Shown: positions 1 to 6,816 of the stretch, piece after piece | Position numbering within the stretch: position 1 is the stretch's first letter | Layout: the number at the start of each line of letters is the position of its first letter | Origin: JANQRV01 sp964533785 | Lineage (GTDB): Bacteria; Bacteroidota; Bacteroidia; Chitinophagales; Saprospiraceae | NCBI GenBank assembly: GCA_964533785.1 | Contig: CAZHNG010000125.1 | Location: 1-17,144 of the forward strand | Length of the DNA stretch: 17,144 bases | Direction of reading: 5' to 3' | Translations under genes and position numbers: made by a program | The notes under the pieces: generated by a model | Databases searched by the model: none | The model's input: the letters and a program-made list of their open reading frames with translations, nothing else | Told to the model about the DNA's origin: nothing

Positions 1-291
1 AACTAAAAAACAGCAAAATATACTTTAGTTAAATATTACTTGATGCCAATGGCAGAAATTGCGGGATTAACAAAGCACAGTATAAAATTTGCCACTTGTA
101 GCCGTTTGATGATCCCGCCGAACAAGTCTAATTAATAAATCTGTATTTCAATTCTGCATGCAACCCAGTTTTCAAAATGGGTAAAACCTCTTTTTATTGA
201 TCATTAATTCAAGAAACGAGTTCATTGGACTGATAAATCCGTCAAGAACGGTACTCCTGGCAAGTTAATACTTAGTTGTAATACGGCCTAA
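1..291. other. Intergenic or window-edge DNA without a recognisable gene
   Basis: No open reading frame of useful length or recognisable protein is seen on either strand. The stretch is AT-rich. A weak imperfect hairpin sits near 161-180 (ccca...tggg arms with A/T inside). It lies beyond the DGR terminator and probably marks the outer edge of the DGR operon. Confidence 0.5.
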
Positions 292-348
292 TAAAAAAAA
301 CCAGCGCCTTCGAAATGGCTATCCCGCTCATCCTACCAGCACTGGTTT
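292..348 (-). terminator. Probable rho-independent terminator of the DGR operon and TR RNA
   Basis: Read on the minus strand, aaaccagtgc (348-339) pairs with gcgctggttt (307-298). This gives a ten-position stem with one G-U pair and a loop of about 31 nt. The 3' arm runs into a tract of eight T residues (300-293). The hairpin lies about 90 nt beyond the end of the template repeat, so it would set the 3' end of the TR-containing transcript. The long loop lowers confidence slightly; no other terminator-like structure is seen between the reverse transcriptase gene and the window edge. Confidence 0.65.
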
Positions 349-418
349 ATTTTAGAAATATTCGCCCTGATTCATAAACCAGGGACCGGATCATACACCT
401 GTTCAGTTGCAGTCATCC

Positions 419-434
419 GACCTTACATTTGAGC
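419..434 (-). repeat. 16-nt element 3' of TR, complementary to the post-VR sequence
   Basis: The minus strand here reads gctcaaatgtaaggtc, beginning with the last base of the TR/VR homology. Its exact reverse complement lies on the same sense strand downstream of VR (plus-strand 2152-2167). The match is 16 of 16 and stops on both sides. The TR RNA could therefore pair with the sense strand, or the mRNA, just downstream of VR. Confidence 0.8.
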
Positions 435-557
435 TGCGGGACGAACACCAGGCGGAAGCCTATGTTGTGGTTGCGGTTGTCGGGGTTGTTGAAGTTGCGA
501 TTAGCCGTCCGGCAATTCTGCGCGGGATTCGCCCAACTACCGCCGCGAATCACCCGG
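434..557 (-). repeat. DGR template repeat (TR)
   Basis: This 124-bp segment is the donor copy of the diversity-generating retroelement. It aligns without gaps to the 3' end of the target gene (2187-2310) at a constant offset of 1753. On the coding (minus) strand the two differ at 14 positions: 13 are A in this copy and one is C. The TR holds 27 adenines and nine AAY (Asn) codons in 41 codons, as expected of a template for adenine-specific mutagenesis. Both ends are invariant; the end nearest the terminator reads through ttcgtcccgcag. It starts about 31 bp after the reverse transcriptase stop codon. It can be read in frame as an Asn-rich FGE C-terminus, but this reflects homology and is not evidence of a separate gene. 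Confidence 0.96.
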
Positions 558-588
558 TATATACCCTCGGTGTATGTCCATTTACTTT

Positions 589-1611
589 TTATACTGCCCA
601 ATTTTCATTGGCTTCATTTACTCCTGACTTAGCCAGTAAGTGTATCCGGAACGCTTTTGCATCAGCATGTTCAGTAAAAGCCGTCAAAGCCGACAGGTGC
701 TTTTGATAGGTCTTTTGTGACCATATACCTTGCTCCAATAAATCATCAAAATATTTTGACTTTTCAATGTACCTCTTTTTGCTTCTTTTTCCTAGTCTTG
801 TTTGGTTTGGATACAACAAATACCCTAAGAAAGGCAACCCTTTCTCCCTTTTATTAAGGCAAAACGGTTTGAGAAAAAGCTTCAATTCAGTTATCATAAA
901 TTGTCGAAAGACATGGCCGGCTTCTAACAGTATCTTTTTGTCGTTGTGCCAAAGCACCATATCGTCCATATAACGAACATAACCGGAAATGGGTAAGTCC
1001 TGTTTCGCAAAATGATCCGCTACCGATAAATAATGATTGGCAAAATACTGGCTGGTCAAATTACCAATAGGAACGCCCTGGCCGGGGACCGCCGAATAGC
1101 TGTCGATAATATCGTAAAAGATCTTTAGTAATCGAGCATCCTTGAACATAGCGGCCAGTTGGTGCTTCATTACATCGTGTGAAAGACTGTCGAAGTATTT
1201 ACGCACATCCAACTTCAAAAACCATTCATTATTGCGATTAAAATACCGCGCCCTATCCAAGGCCGCATAGGTACCCTTACCTATTCTGCTTGCATAACTA
1301 TCCTCTATTTGCTTTTTTTCAAAATACGGATGGCAAATATTCATCAGGGCATGATGCAACACCCTTTGCCCGAATGGTGCCGCACAAATTTGTCTTTTCT
1401 TGGGATCATATACGGTAAAATAATTGTAATTACCGGTTTCCACCTTTCCGGAAAGGATTTGATTTTGTAGCAGTTTTAAGTTATTCCGCAGGTTTTTACC
1501 ATATTCGATAACCGTTTTTTTCGCAGTTTTTCCTTTTTTGGCCTTATAGTAGGCCAACTCAAGGTTCTCCATTGCCGCTATCGGCTCGATCAGATACCCC
1601 TTCCTTTTCAT
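589..1611 (-). CDS. DGR reverse transcriptase
   Basis: This 340-aa retroelement reverse transcriptase is predicted to copy the TR RNA into adenine-mutagenised cDNA. From the chosen start, the palm motif with the first catalytic Asp is LDVRKYFD (134-141). Motif 4 reads IGNLTSQ (182-188), where the SQ ending separates DGR enzymes from group II intron and retroviral types. The catalytic box is YMDDM (214-218), followed by a late LPFLGYLL motif. There is no maturase or endonuclease domain, and the length is normal for DGR RTs. The ATG at 1611 was chosen because MKRKGYLIE... matches the usual family N-terminus. An upstream TTG at 1644 is possible, as is an internal ATG at 1572. The start overlaps the accessory gene by 53 bp, suggesting coupled translation. 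TR follows about 31 bp after the stop. Confidence 0.95.
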   Translation of the reverse strand: MKRKGYLIEPIAAMENLELAYYKAKKGKTAKKTVIEYGKNLRNNLKLLQNQILSGKVETGNYNYFTVYDPKKRQICAAPFGQRVLHHALMNICHPYFEKKQIEDSYASRIGKGTYAALDRARYFNRNNEWFLKLDVRKYFDSLSHDVMKHQLAAMFKDARLLKIFYDIIDSYSAVPGQGVPIGNLTSQYFANHYLSVADHFAKQDLPISGYVRYMDDMVLWHNDKKILLEAGHVFRQFMITELKLFLKPFCLNKREKGLPFLGYLLYPNQTRLGKRSKKRYIEKSKYFDDLLEQGIWSQKTYQKHLSALTAFTEHADAKAFRIHLLAKSGVNEANENWAV

Positions 1612-2053
1612 TAGCTTGGGTTTTGGTGATGAAAAATTTACCAAAACGCTCTACTTTCTTCTCCCCGACGCCTTTGATCTTCAACAATTCTCTTGCCGTG
1701 ATTACCTCCAATTTGGCCATCTGAGCCAATTCTTCGTCCGTAAAAACGATGTAGGCGGAAATGCCTTCATCAGCGGCTACTTTTTTTCTGATTTCCCGTA
1801 ATTTGGAAAATTTTTGGAAGGTCTCTTCATCCAGTACTTTTCGGTAATCTATTTTCTTCTTCCTTCTACTTTGACCAACTTCGTGCCCCCCTCCTTCCAG
1901 ATAGTGTACGGAAAAACACCAATAAGCGTTTTGGTTTTGTTGCACCAACTCTTCTCTAACTTCTAAAATCTTGTTCCCTCTCAAGAATGCATTCAGTGTC
2001 CTCGTCCCCTCTTCGGTGTCCCAAATTGGCACCATAAATATTTTTACTTGCAT
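1559..2053 (-). CDS. HRDC-domain DGR accessory protein
   Basis: This 164-aa protein has two parts. Residues 1-55 form a compact beta-rich N-terminal domain (MQVKIFMVPI...YWCFSVHYLE) that I recognise from proteins encoded beside DGR reverse transcriptases. A basic linker (RRKKK, about 63-67) leads to an HRDC-like helical domain (about 77-145) with the typical pattern FSKLREIRKKVAADEG, then VFTDEELAQMA and a helix-hairpin KIKGVGEKKVERFG. HRDC domains bind nucleic acid, and in some DGRs such a protein takes the place of the Avd accessory factor. It lies between the VR gene and the RT gene and overlaps the RT by 53 bp. The likely role is to help the RT bind or copy TR RNA, inferred from position and domain. 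The last about 20 residues are unstructured and overlap the RT gene. Confidence 0.85.
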   Translation of the reverse strand: MQVKIFMVPIWDTEEGTRTLNAFLRGNKILEVREELVQQNQNAYWCFSVHYLEGGGHEVGQSRRKKKIDYRKVLDEETFQKFSKLREIRKKVAADEGISAYIVFTDEELAQMAKLEVITARELLKIKGVGEKKVERFGKFFITKTQANEKEGVSDRADSGNGEP

Positions 2054-2077
2054 ATCAGTTGGTTTTATTTTTTTCCG

Positions 2078-2146
2078 CGTGTTGGCGGCAAAAACGCTTC
2101 AGCGGCTTCGTCCCTCCGCCGCCTCTGCATTTTTTCCACCAACACG
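2078..2146 (-). other. Long hairpin between the VR gene and the accessory gene
   Basis: Positions 2078-2097 pair with 2127-2146. In the minus-strand RNA there are 17 Watson-Crick pairs, two G-U pairs and one mismatch across 20 positions. An inner stem, gcggc (2102-2106) with gccgc (2118-2122), is possible. The structure occupies most of the 130-bp gap between the target stop (2184) and accessory start (2053); the other genes of the operon touch or overlap. No T-tract follows on either strand, so it is not a standard terminator. It could be an RNA processing or stability element, or a cruciform that assists DGR homing. DGR targets in phage BPP-1 carry an essential hairpin downstream of VR, though closer and smaller. 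Confidence 0.8.
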
Positions 2147-2172
2147 GTCTTGCTCAAATGTAAGGTCAAGAC
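2147..2172 (-). repeat. Small hairpin and TR-complementary element downstream of VR
   Basis: gtcttg (2147-2152) and caagac (2167-2172) form a perfect 6-bp stem about 15 bp beyond the target stop. The loop and inner stem bases (2152-2167) are the 16-nt exact reverse complement of the element immediately 3' of TR. The position just after VR matches where DGR recipients often carry a hairpin needed for efficient homing; that role is inferred. Confidence 0.6.
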
Positions 2173-2183
2173 GAACTACAAAA

Positions 2184-3716
2184 TCACTGCGGGACGAACA
2201 CCAGGCGGAAGCCAAGGTTGTGGTTGCGGGTGTCGGGGAAGTAGAAGTAGCGAAAAGCCGACCGGCAAATCTGCGCGGAAGACGCCCAACTACCGCCGCG
2301 AATCACCCGGCCATTGGAACTGCTTTCAGCTCCTCTAGGGTTGAATACCACTCCCTGTTTACCACAATCCTGAAAATAGTTATAACCAAACCAATCCCAG
2401 ACCCACTCATTAACGTTACCACTCATATCATACACACCAATTTGATTTGGTAATTTCCTCCTAGTGGGGTGTGTTCGACCATTATTATCATAAGCCTGGT
2501 TCAGGTCCCATTCACCTCTAAGAAGGTTATCACCCGAGTTTTCCCAAAACCAAGCTACCGAATCTAAGCTGTTACTCCCAGCGTAAAGGGTTTTATTACT
2601 ACGGACACCGCCCCGTGCCGCTAATTCCCACTCTGCCTCGGTCGGTAGCCGGTAACCTGGAACGCTCGTATCCCACGTCACTTTCCATTTAAGGTAATCA
2701 AACTGATCTTCATTATTGGGATCACTATTCTTTTCCTTCAACAAAGTATAGCAAGGCTGCATACCCAATTGTTCATTCAACCAATTGGCGTATTCAACAG
2801 CATCATACCATGCCACGTTAACCACCGGATGATCTCCATATTTTCCCCAGTACGGTGTTCGGCTGTCCATGCCAATGCCTCTAGCCTCGCTGAATAGTGA
2901 AAATTGATAAAAAGTGACCTCATTGATCATTATTTGGTAAGGGGATAACTTTACCTGATGGATGGCTTCCCAGTATCCATGACCTTCCTCAGACTCAGAA
3001 CTACCCATTTCGAATGTACCATCATCACCCAGAGGTACACTTACAAACTGAGGATAATATCGGTTCTGAAAGGCTTCATAATTACGCAGCATTTTCAATA
3101 AAAAAGTAAACTGATCTCTATCCGTCCATTTTTCCCGCAAACAGGTCTTTAGCCCCCTTTGCAATTCAGCAGAAACGGGCACCTTCAGCAACAATTCAGC
3201 AGCTTGCCGGGCCAGCTCCGGACGACGATCCCCTTCCGCAAAGAAAAATAGCAGCTCTTCTATTGGCGCTTGCAAAGTTTGCTTTTTTAGGGTTTCGTCT
3301 ACTTCAATATCTACCGCTACGGCCATTTTCTCCAGAGCTTCTTCGTGCTCTAGCGTGTAGATCAGTTCAATGCTCAGATCAGCAAAGGAAGTAAAAATGG
3401 CCTCGTTCTTTTGGCGTAACTGAGCCAGGGTTTGCTGGGCTCTATTCCGTTCAGCTTGGGCGTTTTCTTTAGCTGTTTCTGCTTCTTTTCTCAGGTTTTC
3501 AATCCTGGTAAAAACATCGTTAATTTTAGCTTTAACGATATCCTTTTTGCTTGGATCAAAGGCTTCCGCAGCAAAGTATTTATTGATCGCAACTTGGAAT
3601 TCTCCCTTTCGAACCGCTGTATCTCCTTGCGCTATGGCCTCTTGGTAACTACTACCCTGAGAAAAAGCAAATGATATTGAAAAAAAATATACTATCAATA
3701 GGAAAGTGTTTTTCAT
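2184..3716 (-). CDS. Exported FGE/C-type-lectin-fold protein diversified by the DGR
   Basis: This 510-aa protein is the DGR target. Residues 1-20 are a signal peptide (MKNTFLLIVYFFSISFAFSQ). A helical TPR-like stretch (about 22-62) and a charged coiled coil (about 64-105) follow, then a helical middle. An FGE-sulfatase-type domain (about 225-510) carries GYRLPTEAEWELAARGG (354-370) and YDMSGNVNEWVWDWF (429-443). The last 41 residues are the VR, so variable residues lie on the presumed ligand face of a lectin-like fold. By eye, only the first of the two redox cysteines of true formylglycine-generating enzymes remains (QIC), and the second is not in place, so binding rather than catalysis is likely. 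The start is the ATG that overlaps the STAND stop as ATGA. The signal peptide implies action outside the cytoplasm. Another possibility is anchoring in the periplasm through the N-terminal helices. Confidence 0.93.
   Translation of the reverse strand: MKNTFLLIVYFFSISFAFSQGSSYQEAIAQGDTAVRKGEFQVAINKYFAAEAFDPSKKDIVKAKINDVFTRIENLRKEAETAKENAQAERNRAQQTLAQLRQKNEAIFTSFADLSIELIYTLEHEEALEKMAVAVDIEVDETLKKQTLQAPIEELLFFFAEGDRRPELARQAAELLLKVPVSAELQRGLKTCLREKWTDRDQFTFLLKMLRNYEAFQNRYYPQFVSVPLGDDGTFEMGSSESEEGHGYWEAIHQVKLSPYQIMINEVTFYQFSLFSEARGIGMDSRTPYWGKYGDHPVVNVAWYDAVEYANWLNEQLGMQPCYTLLKEKNSDPNNEDQFDYLKWKVTWDTSVPGYRLPTEAEWELAARGGVRSNKTLYAGSNSLDSVAWFWENSGDNLLRGEWDLNQAYDNNGRTHPTRRKLPNQIGVYDMSGNVNEWVWDWFGYNYFQDCGKQGVVFNPRGAESSSNGRVIRGGSWASSAQICRSAFRYFYFPDTRNHNLGFRLVFVPQ
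2187..2310 (-). repeat. DGR variable repeat (VR), C-terminus of the target gene
   Basis: These 124 bp encode residues 470-510 of the FGE-like protein and end at the last codon before the stop. Compared with TR on the coding strand there are ten A-to-T, three A-to-C and one C-to-T changes. Nine Asn, Thr or Ile template codons are altered: Asn becomes Ser, Ile, Phe (twice), Tyr (twice) or Thr, while Thr becomes Ser and Ile becomes Leu. The C-to-T change converts Pro to Ser. The final 28 or so bases are identical to TR and would be the region where cDNA joining begins (IMH-like). Confidence 0.96.
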
Positions 3717-5449
3717 AAGCAATCGGGATTTTTTTGGATCAATGAATCTATAACGGTCTTGAAATTAAGGCTATCTGGATGGCCACTTGCAATGGACTGC
3801 ATTTCCTTTAGGATATCCTTCGGGCACATATTTGCTTCCAGGATAGTATTTGCTCTATCCTCTAAAGATCTGAACTGGAGCCTTTCCTTGTCAGCTTCTT
3901 CCTGTAAGAAATCATCCAGCCTTTTTTCTGCCTTTTCTTGTTCAAGGGTAGCCTGCCAATAAAAATAGCCAGCCAACACAACCGCAAAGATCATGACAAA
4001 TAATAAGCCCAATAGTCTTCGCAATTGTCTTCTGGCCTTTTGCAACTCCCTTTTTTGGCGTTCGGCTTCGGCTAGTTTTTGTTTTTCTACTTCCACCCGG
4101 CTTTTTTCAATCCATTCCAATTCAGCAGGAGTAGGTTGAAACTTTTGCAAATAAGGGTCAATAAAAAGCAATTGTTTTTCGGTGAAATATTCCCGAGCTT
4201 CCGGGTTAAGGCTTACCTGGCCTTTAATCAGGCGGCGTACTTCCAGGATGGCGATCTCTTCATCACTACGCCGGTCATGCACTTGTTTGGCCAGCGAATC
4301 GTGGGCGATCTCGTAGAGTTGTTCCTCCTCGGTAAAGCGCAGGATACGCCGCCTGGTTAGGGCTCCTAGGATATGGTCTACTACTCCCTCAGAGGTATTT
4401 GGCAGATCCCGATAAAGGGTGGATGCAGCCAGTGGCTCCTTGGTACCTTCCAATGTGACAAAGGGCGAAAGGACGGCCCAGATATTTTCCGTTGGTTGTG
4501 CCAGTTTTTGGGCAATTTCAAATACTTGTTCGTCGAGAAAGTCCCGCAACACGTCACCGATATCCCCTATTTGTTGTAGCCCTTCCAAAGTAAAGATGGC
4601 TTCTTGTTGGCGATTGGGGTCGTTGGTGGTTTGCAAATACAACTTGTCCAGAAAAACCTGCAAATAGGGCAACTGAATGCTGAGGGTCTTTTCTTCACCT
4701 CTTATTTTATCAAAAACTCCTTCGGCAATAGCATCTTCCTGGCCTGGTTGCAGTCTAACAATGCTTTGGTCCTGTTCTCCAACCCCTTTGATGACGGACT
4801 TCACTTTGTCCAGGTTCATCGGTTCCACCCGCAGTTTTTTGCGTAATAATTGAGGTACCTGACGTTCGAATTCGTACAGATGGCCCAGGTATTCTTCACG
4901 AATAGATAGGATGATCTTAACGGGCTGTTCTACCAGCAGTATTTCCTTTACCGTTTGAATGAATTGCGCTTGCTCTTCCTTATTGCCTAAAATATAAAGC
5001 TCTTCAAACTGGTCAAAAATTAAATATACCGGTTTAAAATGCTGAAGGTAAATGGCCCGGAAGCGGCGAGCCAGTGGAGAAAGTTTTTTACCGGTAGCCG
5101 GTTCTGAGATATCGGTAGACAGATCTTCGTCCAGCCAATCGAGATCGTTTGTAGATTCATCGACTGGAGAGGCTATCCCCCCTGCACTGATCAATGCTTT
5201 TTCAAAAGAAGTATTGAGATTATTTCCACGACGGATATTGAGGGCAAGCCATTCATGGCTTTGAAATTTTCCCGCCAGGCCGCACTGGATCAAGCTGGTT
5301 TTTCCGGTACCCGAAGCTCCATAAACAAGCAGCAGGTCTGCCTGAAATACCATTTCATAGAGCGCAGCTACTTCCTCTTCACGGCCAAAGAAAAAAGGCA
5401 GGTCTTCACGTTTATAGGAATCTAAAAACTTAAAGGGATATTTCTTCAT
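3713..5449 (-). CDS. Membrane-anchored STAND (nSTAND-type) NTPase
   Basis: This 578-aa signal-transduction NTPase has an N-terminal lead-in with FFGREEEV (20-27), a Walker A GASGTGKTS (44-52) and a Walker B VYLIFDQFEEL (141-151). ILSIREEYLGHL (180-191) is a conserved strand of novel STAND proteins. A winged-helix-like region follows (about 345-395), with RRRILRFTEEEQLYEIAHDSLA. A basic coiled coil (about 450-475) leads to one transmembrane helix (about 479-498, LLGLLFVMIFAVVLAGYFYW) and an 80-residue tail rich in charged helix. Basic residues before the helix place the NTPase in the cytoplasm and the tail in the periplasm. There are no WD40 or TPR sensor repeats, which many STAND proteins carry at the C-terminus. 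The next gene, overlapping by four bases, encodes an exported variable protein that may serve as the detached sensor. That role is inferred. Confidence 0.88.
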   Translation of the reverse strand: MKKYPFKFLDSYKREDLPFFFGREEEVAALYEMVFQADLLLVYGASGTGKTSLIQCGLAGKFQSHEWLALNIRRGNNLNTSFEKALISAGGIASPVDESTNDLDWLDEDLSTDISEPATGKKLSPLARRFRAIYLQHFKPVYLIFDQFEELYILGNKEEQAQFIQTVKEILLVEQPVKIILSIREEYLGHLYEFERQVPQLLRKKLRVEPMNLDKVKSVIKGVGEQDQSIVRLQPGQEDAIAEGVFDKIRGEEKTLSIQLPYLQVFLDKLYLQTTNDPNRQQEAIFTLEGLQQIGDIGDVLRDFLDEQVFEIAQKLAQPTENIWAVLSPFVTLEGTKEPLAASTLYRDLPNTSEGVVDHILGALTRRRILRFTEEEQLYEIAHDSLAKQVHDRRSDEEIAILEVRRLIKGQVSLNPEAREYFTEKQLLFIDPYLQKFQPTPAELEWIEKSRVEVEKQKLAEAERQKRELQKARRQLRRLLGLLFVMIFAVVLAGYFYWQATLEQEKAEKRLDDFLQEEADKERLQFRSLEDRANTILEANMCPKDILKEMQSIASGHPDSLNFKTVIDSLIQKNPDCL

Positions 5450-5461
5450 GGTTTTGGTGTA

Positions 5462-6814
5462 TTAACGCAAACTGGCTTTGGCAGCACGAAACTGATCTAC
5501 CACATGATCCAGGTTCAAGGTGCGTTGATTTTCTTCACTTAACATCAATTCGTTGAGGTCGGTATCTGGCTTTTTAATGCCTTGCCATTTTATCCGGACG
5601 GTACTGTGGTCTTCCAGAAAAAGGAATTCCAGATTTTCGTCCATCAAATCGACGGCTCGGAAAAAACAGATCTTCGATCCATGTTCGAAGGTCAGCGCAT
5701 TGTAATCAATGACAAAGGGAAACAAATTGATACTCTGCTCATAATTTGGCCCGCGGTACAATAGCACCGAATCTGTTTCTACAGTTTGTGAGGTATACTT
5801 CGTTTTTTCGGCATCAATGTTAGCTTTACTGTCAATGCCCAAAGCAGCATAGCGATGCAAGTATCCGGGATCCGTGTTTCTGCTTTGCCGGAAACCAATG
5901 TGTTTGATGGACGCCATCCGGTAGTTGACCAAAAAAATGAAGTGTTCTAAGAAAGTAGCCAATTGGGTTTCTGCTTCGTAGCAGGTCAATAAATCATATT
6001 GAGCACGGTCTAGTTTTTGATTCAGCTCATGTAATGCCTTACAGGTGGTATGAAATGGGCTGTCCGTTTGACAAAGCTCTTTTAGTTTAGTCATCTCCTC
6101 TATTGGTTCCTTCAGTTGATAATCCGGATTGGAGAAGATTTCGAATAAGGCTTTCAAGAATTGAAAACTATCGAGAATGGTGGGTTCAAAAACACCCTCG
6201 AAACGGTTGGATAGTATTTGCTTTTCAGCATCAGAAAACGAGCGCTGTTGTTCACGTTGGGCATCCCATAATTTGGACAATAACATAAAGCCTACCAATT
6301 CCAACGACCGTTTGCTAATGTGTACACACTTTTCAATGTACTTCCGTTGTTTCACTTCAGAGAGATCTTCCTTGCCGATGGCTATGAGCCTACTCAACTG
6401 AATACCAATAACGCCAACAAAACTGTAGGCAATAATTTCCTTGGCGCGGTTGCTGATGCGGAGTTGATGCTCCCAATCCGGAATATTGGCCACCTTCTCT
6501 AGAAAACGCCGGGCAGCAGGTACCTGAGCAGACGGCATAGCCTCCAGGAGGGTTTTGGCCAGGTGTGCATTAAAAGCCTTTTTGCCTAACAGAAAGCCAA
6601 AATTCGCTTCGTTGATGTGCTCAATGTTATAGATTTTCTCGGCGTATTGGATCTTTTGCGCCTGGTTAGTTGCTAACAAAGCTTTCAGATCGGACAATTG
6701 ACTTTGAATTTCGCGGATCTCTCCGTCCAAATTCAGGGTCAATTTACCGGCCATAGTATCAATATGCTGTAGTATAACAGGAGACTTGCCCGATGAATTT
6801 GTTTCTTTGGTCAT
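5462..6814 (-). CDS. Unknown 450-aa protein of the DGR operon with a shared N-terminal motif
   Basis: I do not recognise the main domain. No signal peptide or clear membrane helix is seen, so it is probably cytoplasmic. Residues 25-58 look like an amphipathic coiled coil. KIYNIEHINEANF (60-72) follows, nearly identical to the C-terminus of the preceding small protein (10 of 13 residues). The middle (about 80-330) is helical. The C-terminal part (about 340-445) is richer in beta strands, for example SINLFPFVIDYNALTFEHG and KICFFRAVDL. It starts two bases after the adaptor stop and ends 12 bp before the STAND start, so co-expression is likely. By position it could be the effector or an intermediate that links the adaptor to the STAND protein. 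No catalytic motif was identified. Confidence 0.8.
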   Translation of the reverse strand: MTKETNSSGKSPVILQHIDTMAGKLTLNLDGEIREIQSQLSDLKALLATNQAQKIQYAEKIYNIEHINEANFGFLLGKKAFNAHLAKTLLEAMPSAQVPAARRFLEKVANIPDWEHQLRISNRAKEIIAYSFVGVIGIQLSRLIAIGKEDLSEVKQRKYIEKCVHISKRSLELVGFMLLSKLWDAQREQQRSFSDAEKQILSNRFEGVFEPTILDSFQFLKALFEIFSNPDYQLKEPIEEMTKLKELCQTDSPFHTTCKALHELNQKLDRAQYDLLTCYEAETQLATFLEHFIFLVNYRMASIKHIGFRQSRNTDPGYLHRYAALGIDSKANIDAEKTKYTSQTVETDSVLLYRGPNYEQSINLFPFVIDYNALTFEHGSKICFFRAVDLMDENLEFLFLEDHSTVRIKWQGIKKPDTDLNELMLSEENQRTLNLDHVVDQFRAAKASLR

Positions 6815-6816
6815 AA

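Noticed and set aside
413..601. A 62-aa reading frame across TR resembling an FGE C-terminus
   Set aside because: It is the template repeat read in frame. Its Asn-rich codons reflect the adenine template, it starts inside the RT gene's last codons, and it lacks the rest of the domain.
589..1611. Retron or group II intron reverse transcriptase
   Set aside because: The SQ motif, lack of maturase domain, adjacent TR and adenine-specific VR divergence identify a DGR instead.
1971..2453. 160-aa plus-strand frame and the neighbouring 96-aa frame over VR
   Set aside because: Antisense to VR, the intercistronic hairpin and the accessory gene; the protein has no recognisable features and mirrors the frame antisense to TR.
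2184..3716. A sulfatase-maturing formylglycine-generating enzyme
   Set aside because: The second active-site cysteine is missing, no sulfatase gene is nearby, and the C-terminus is hypermutated by the DGR.
3714..3722. TTG start for the VR protein at 3722
   Set aside because: The ATG at 3716 overlaps the STAND stop as ATGA and gives a normal signal peptide start.
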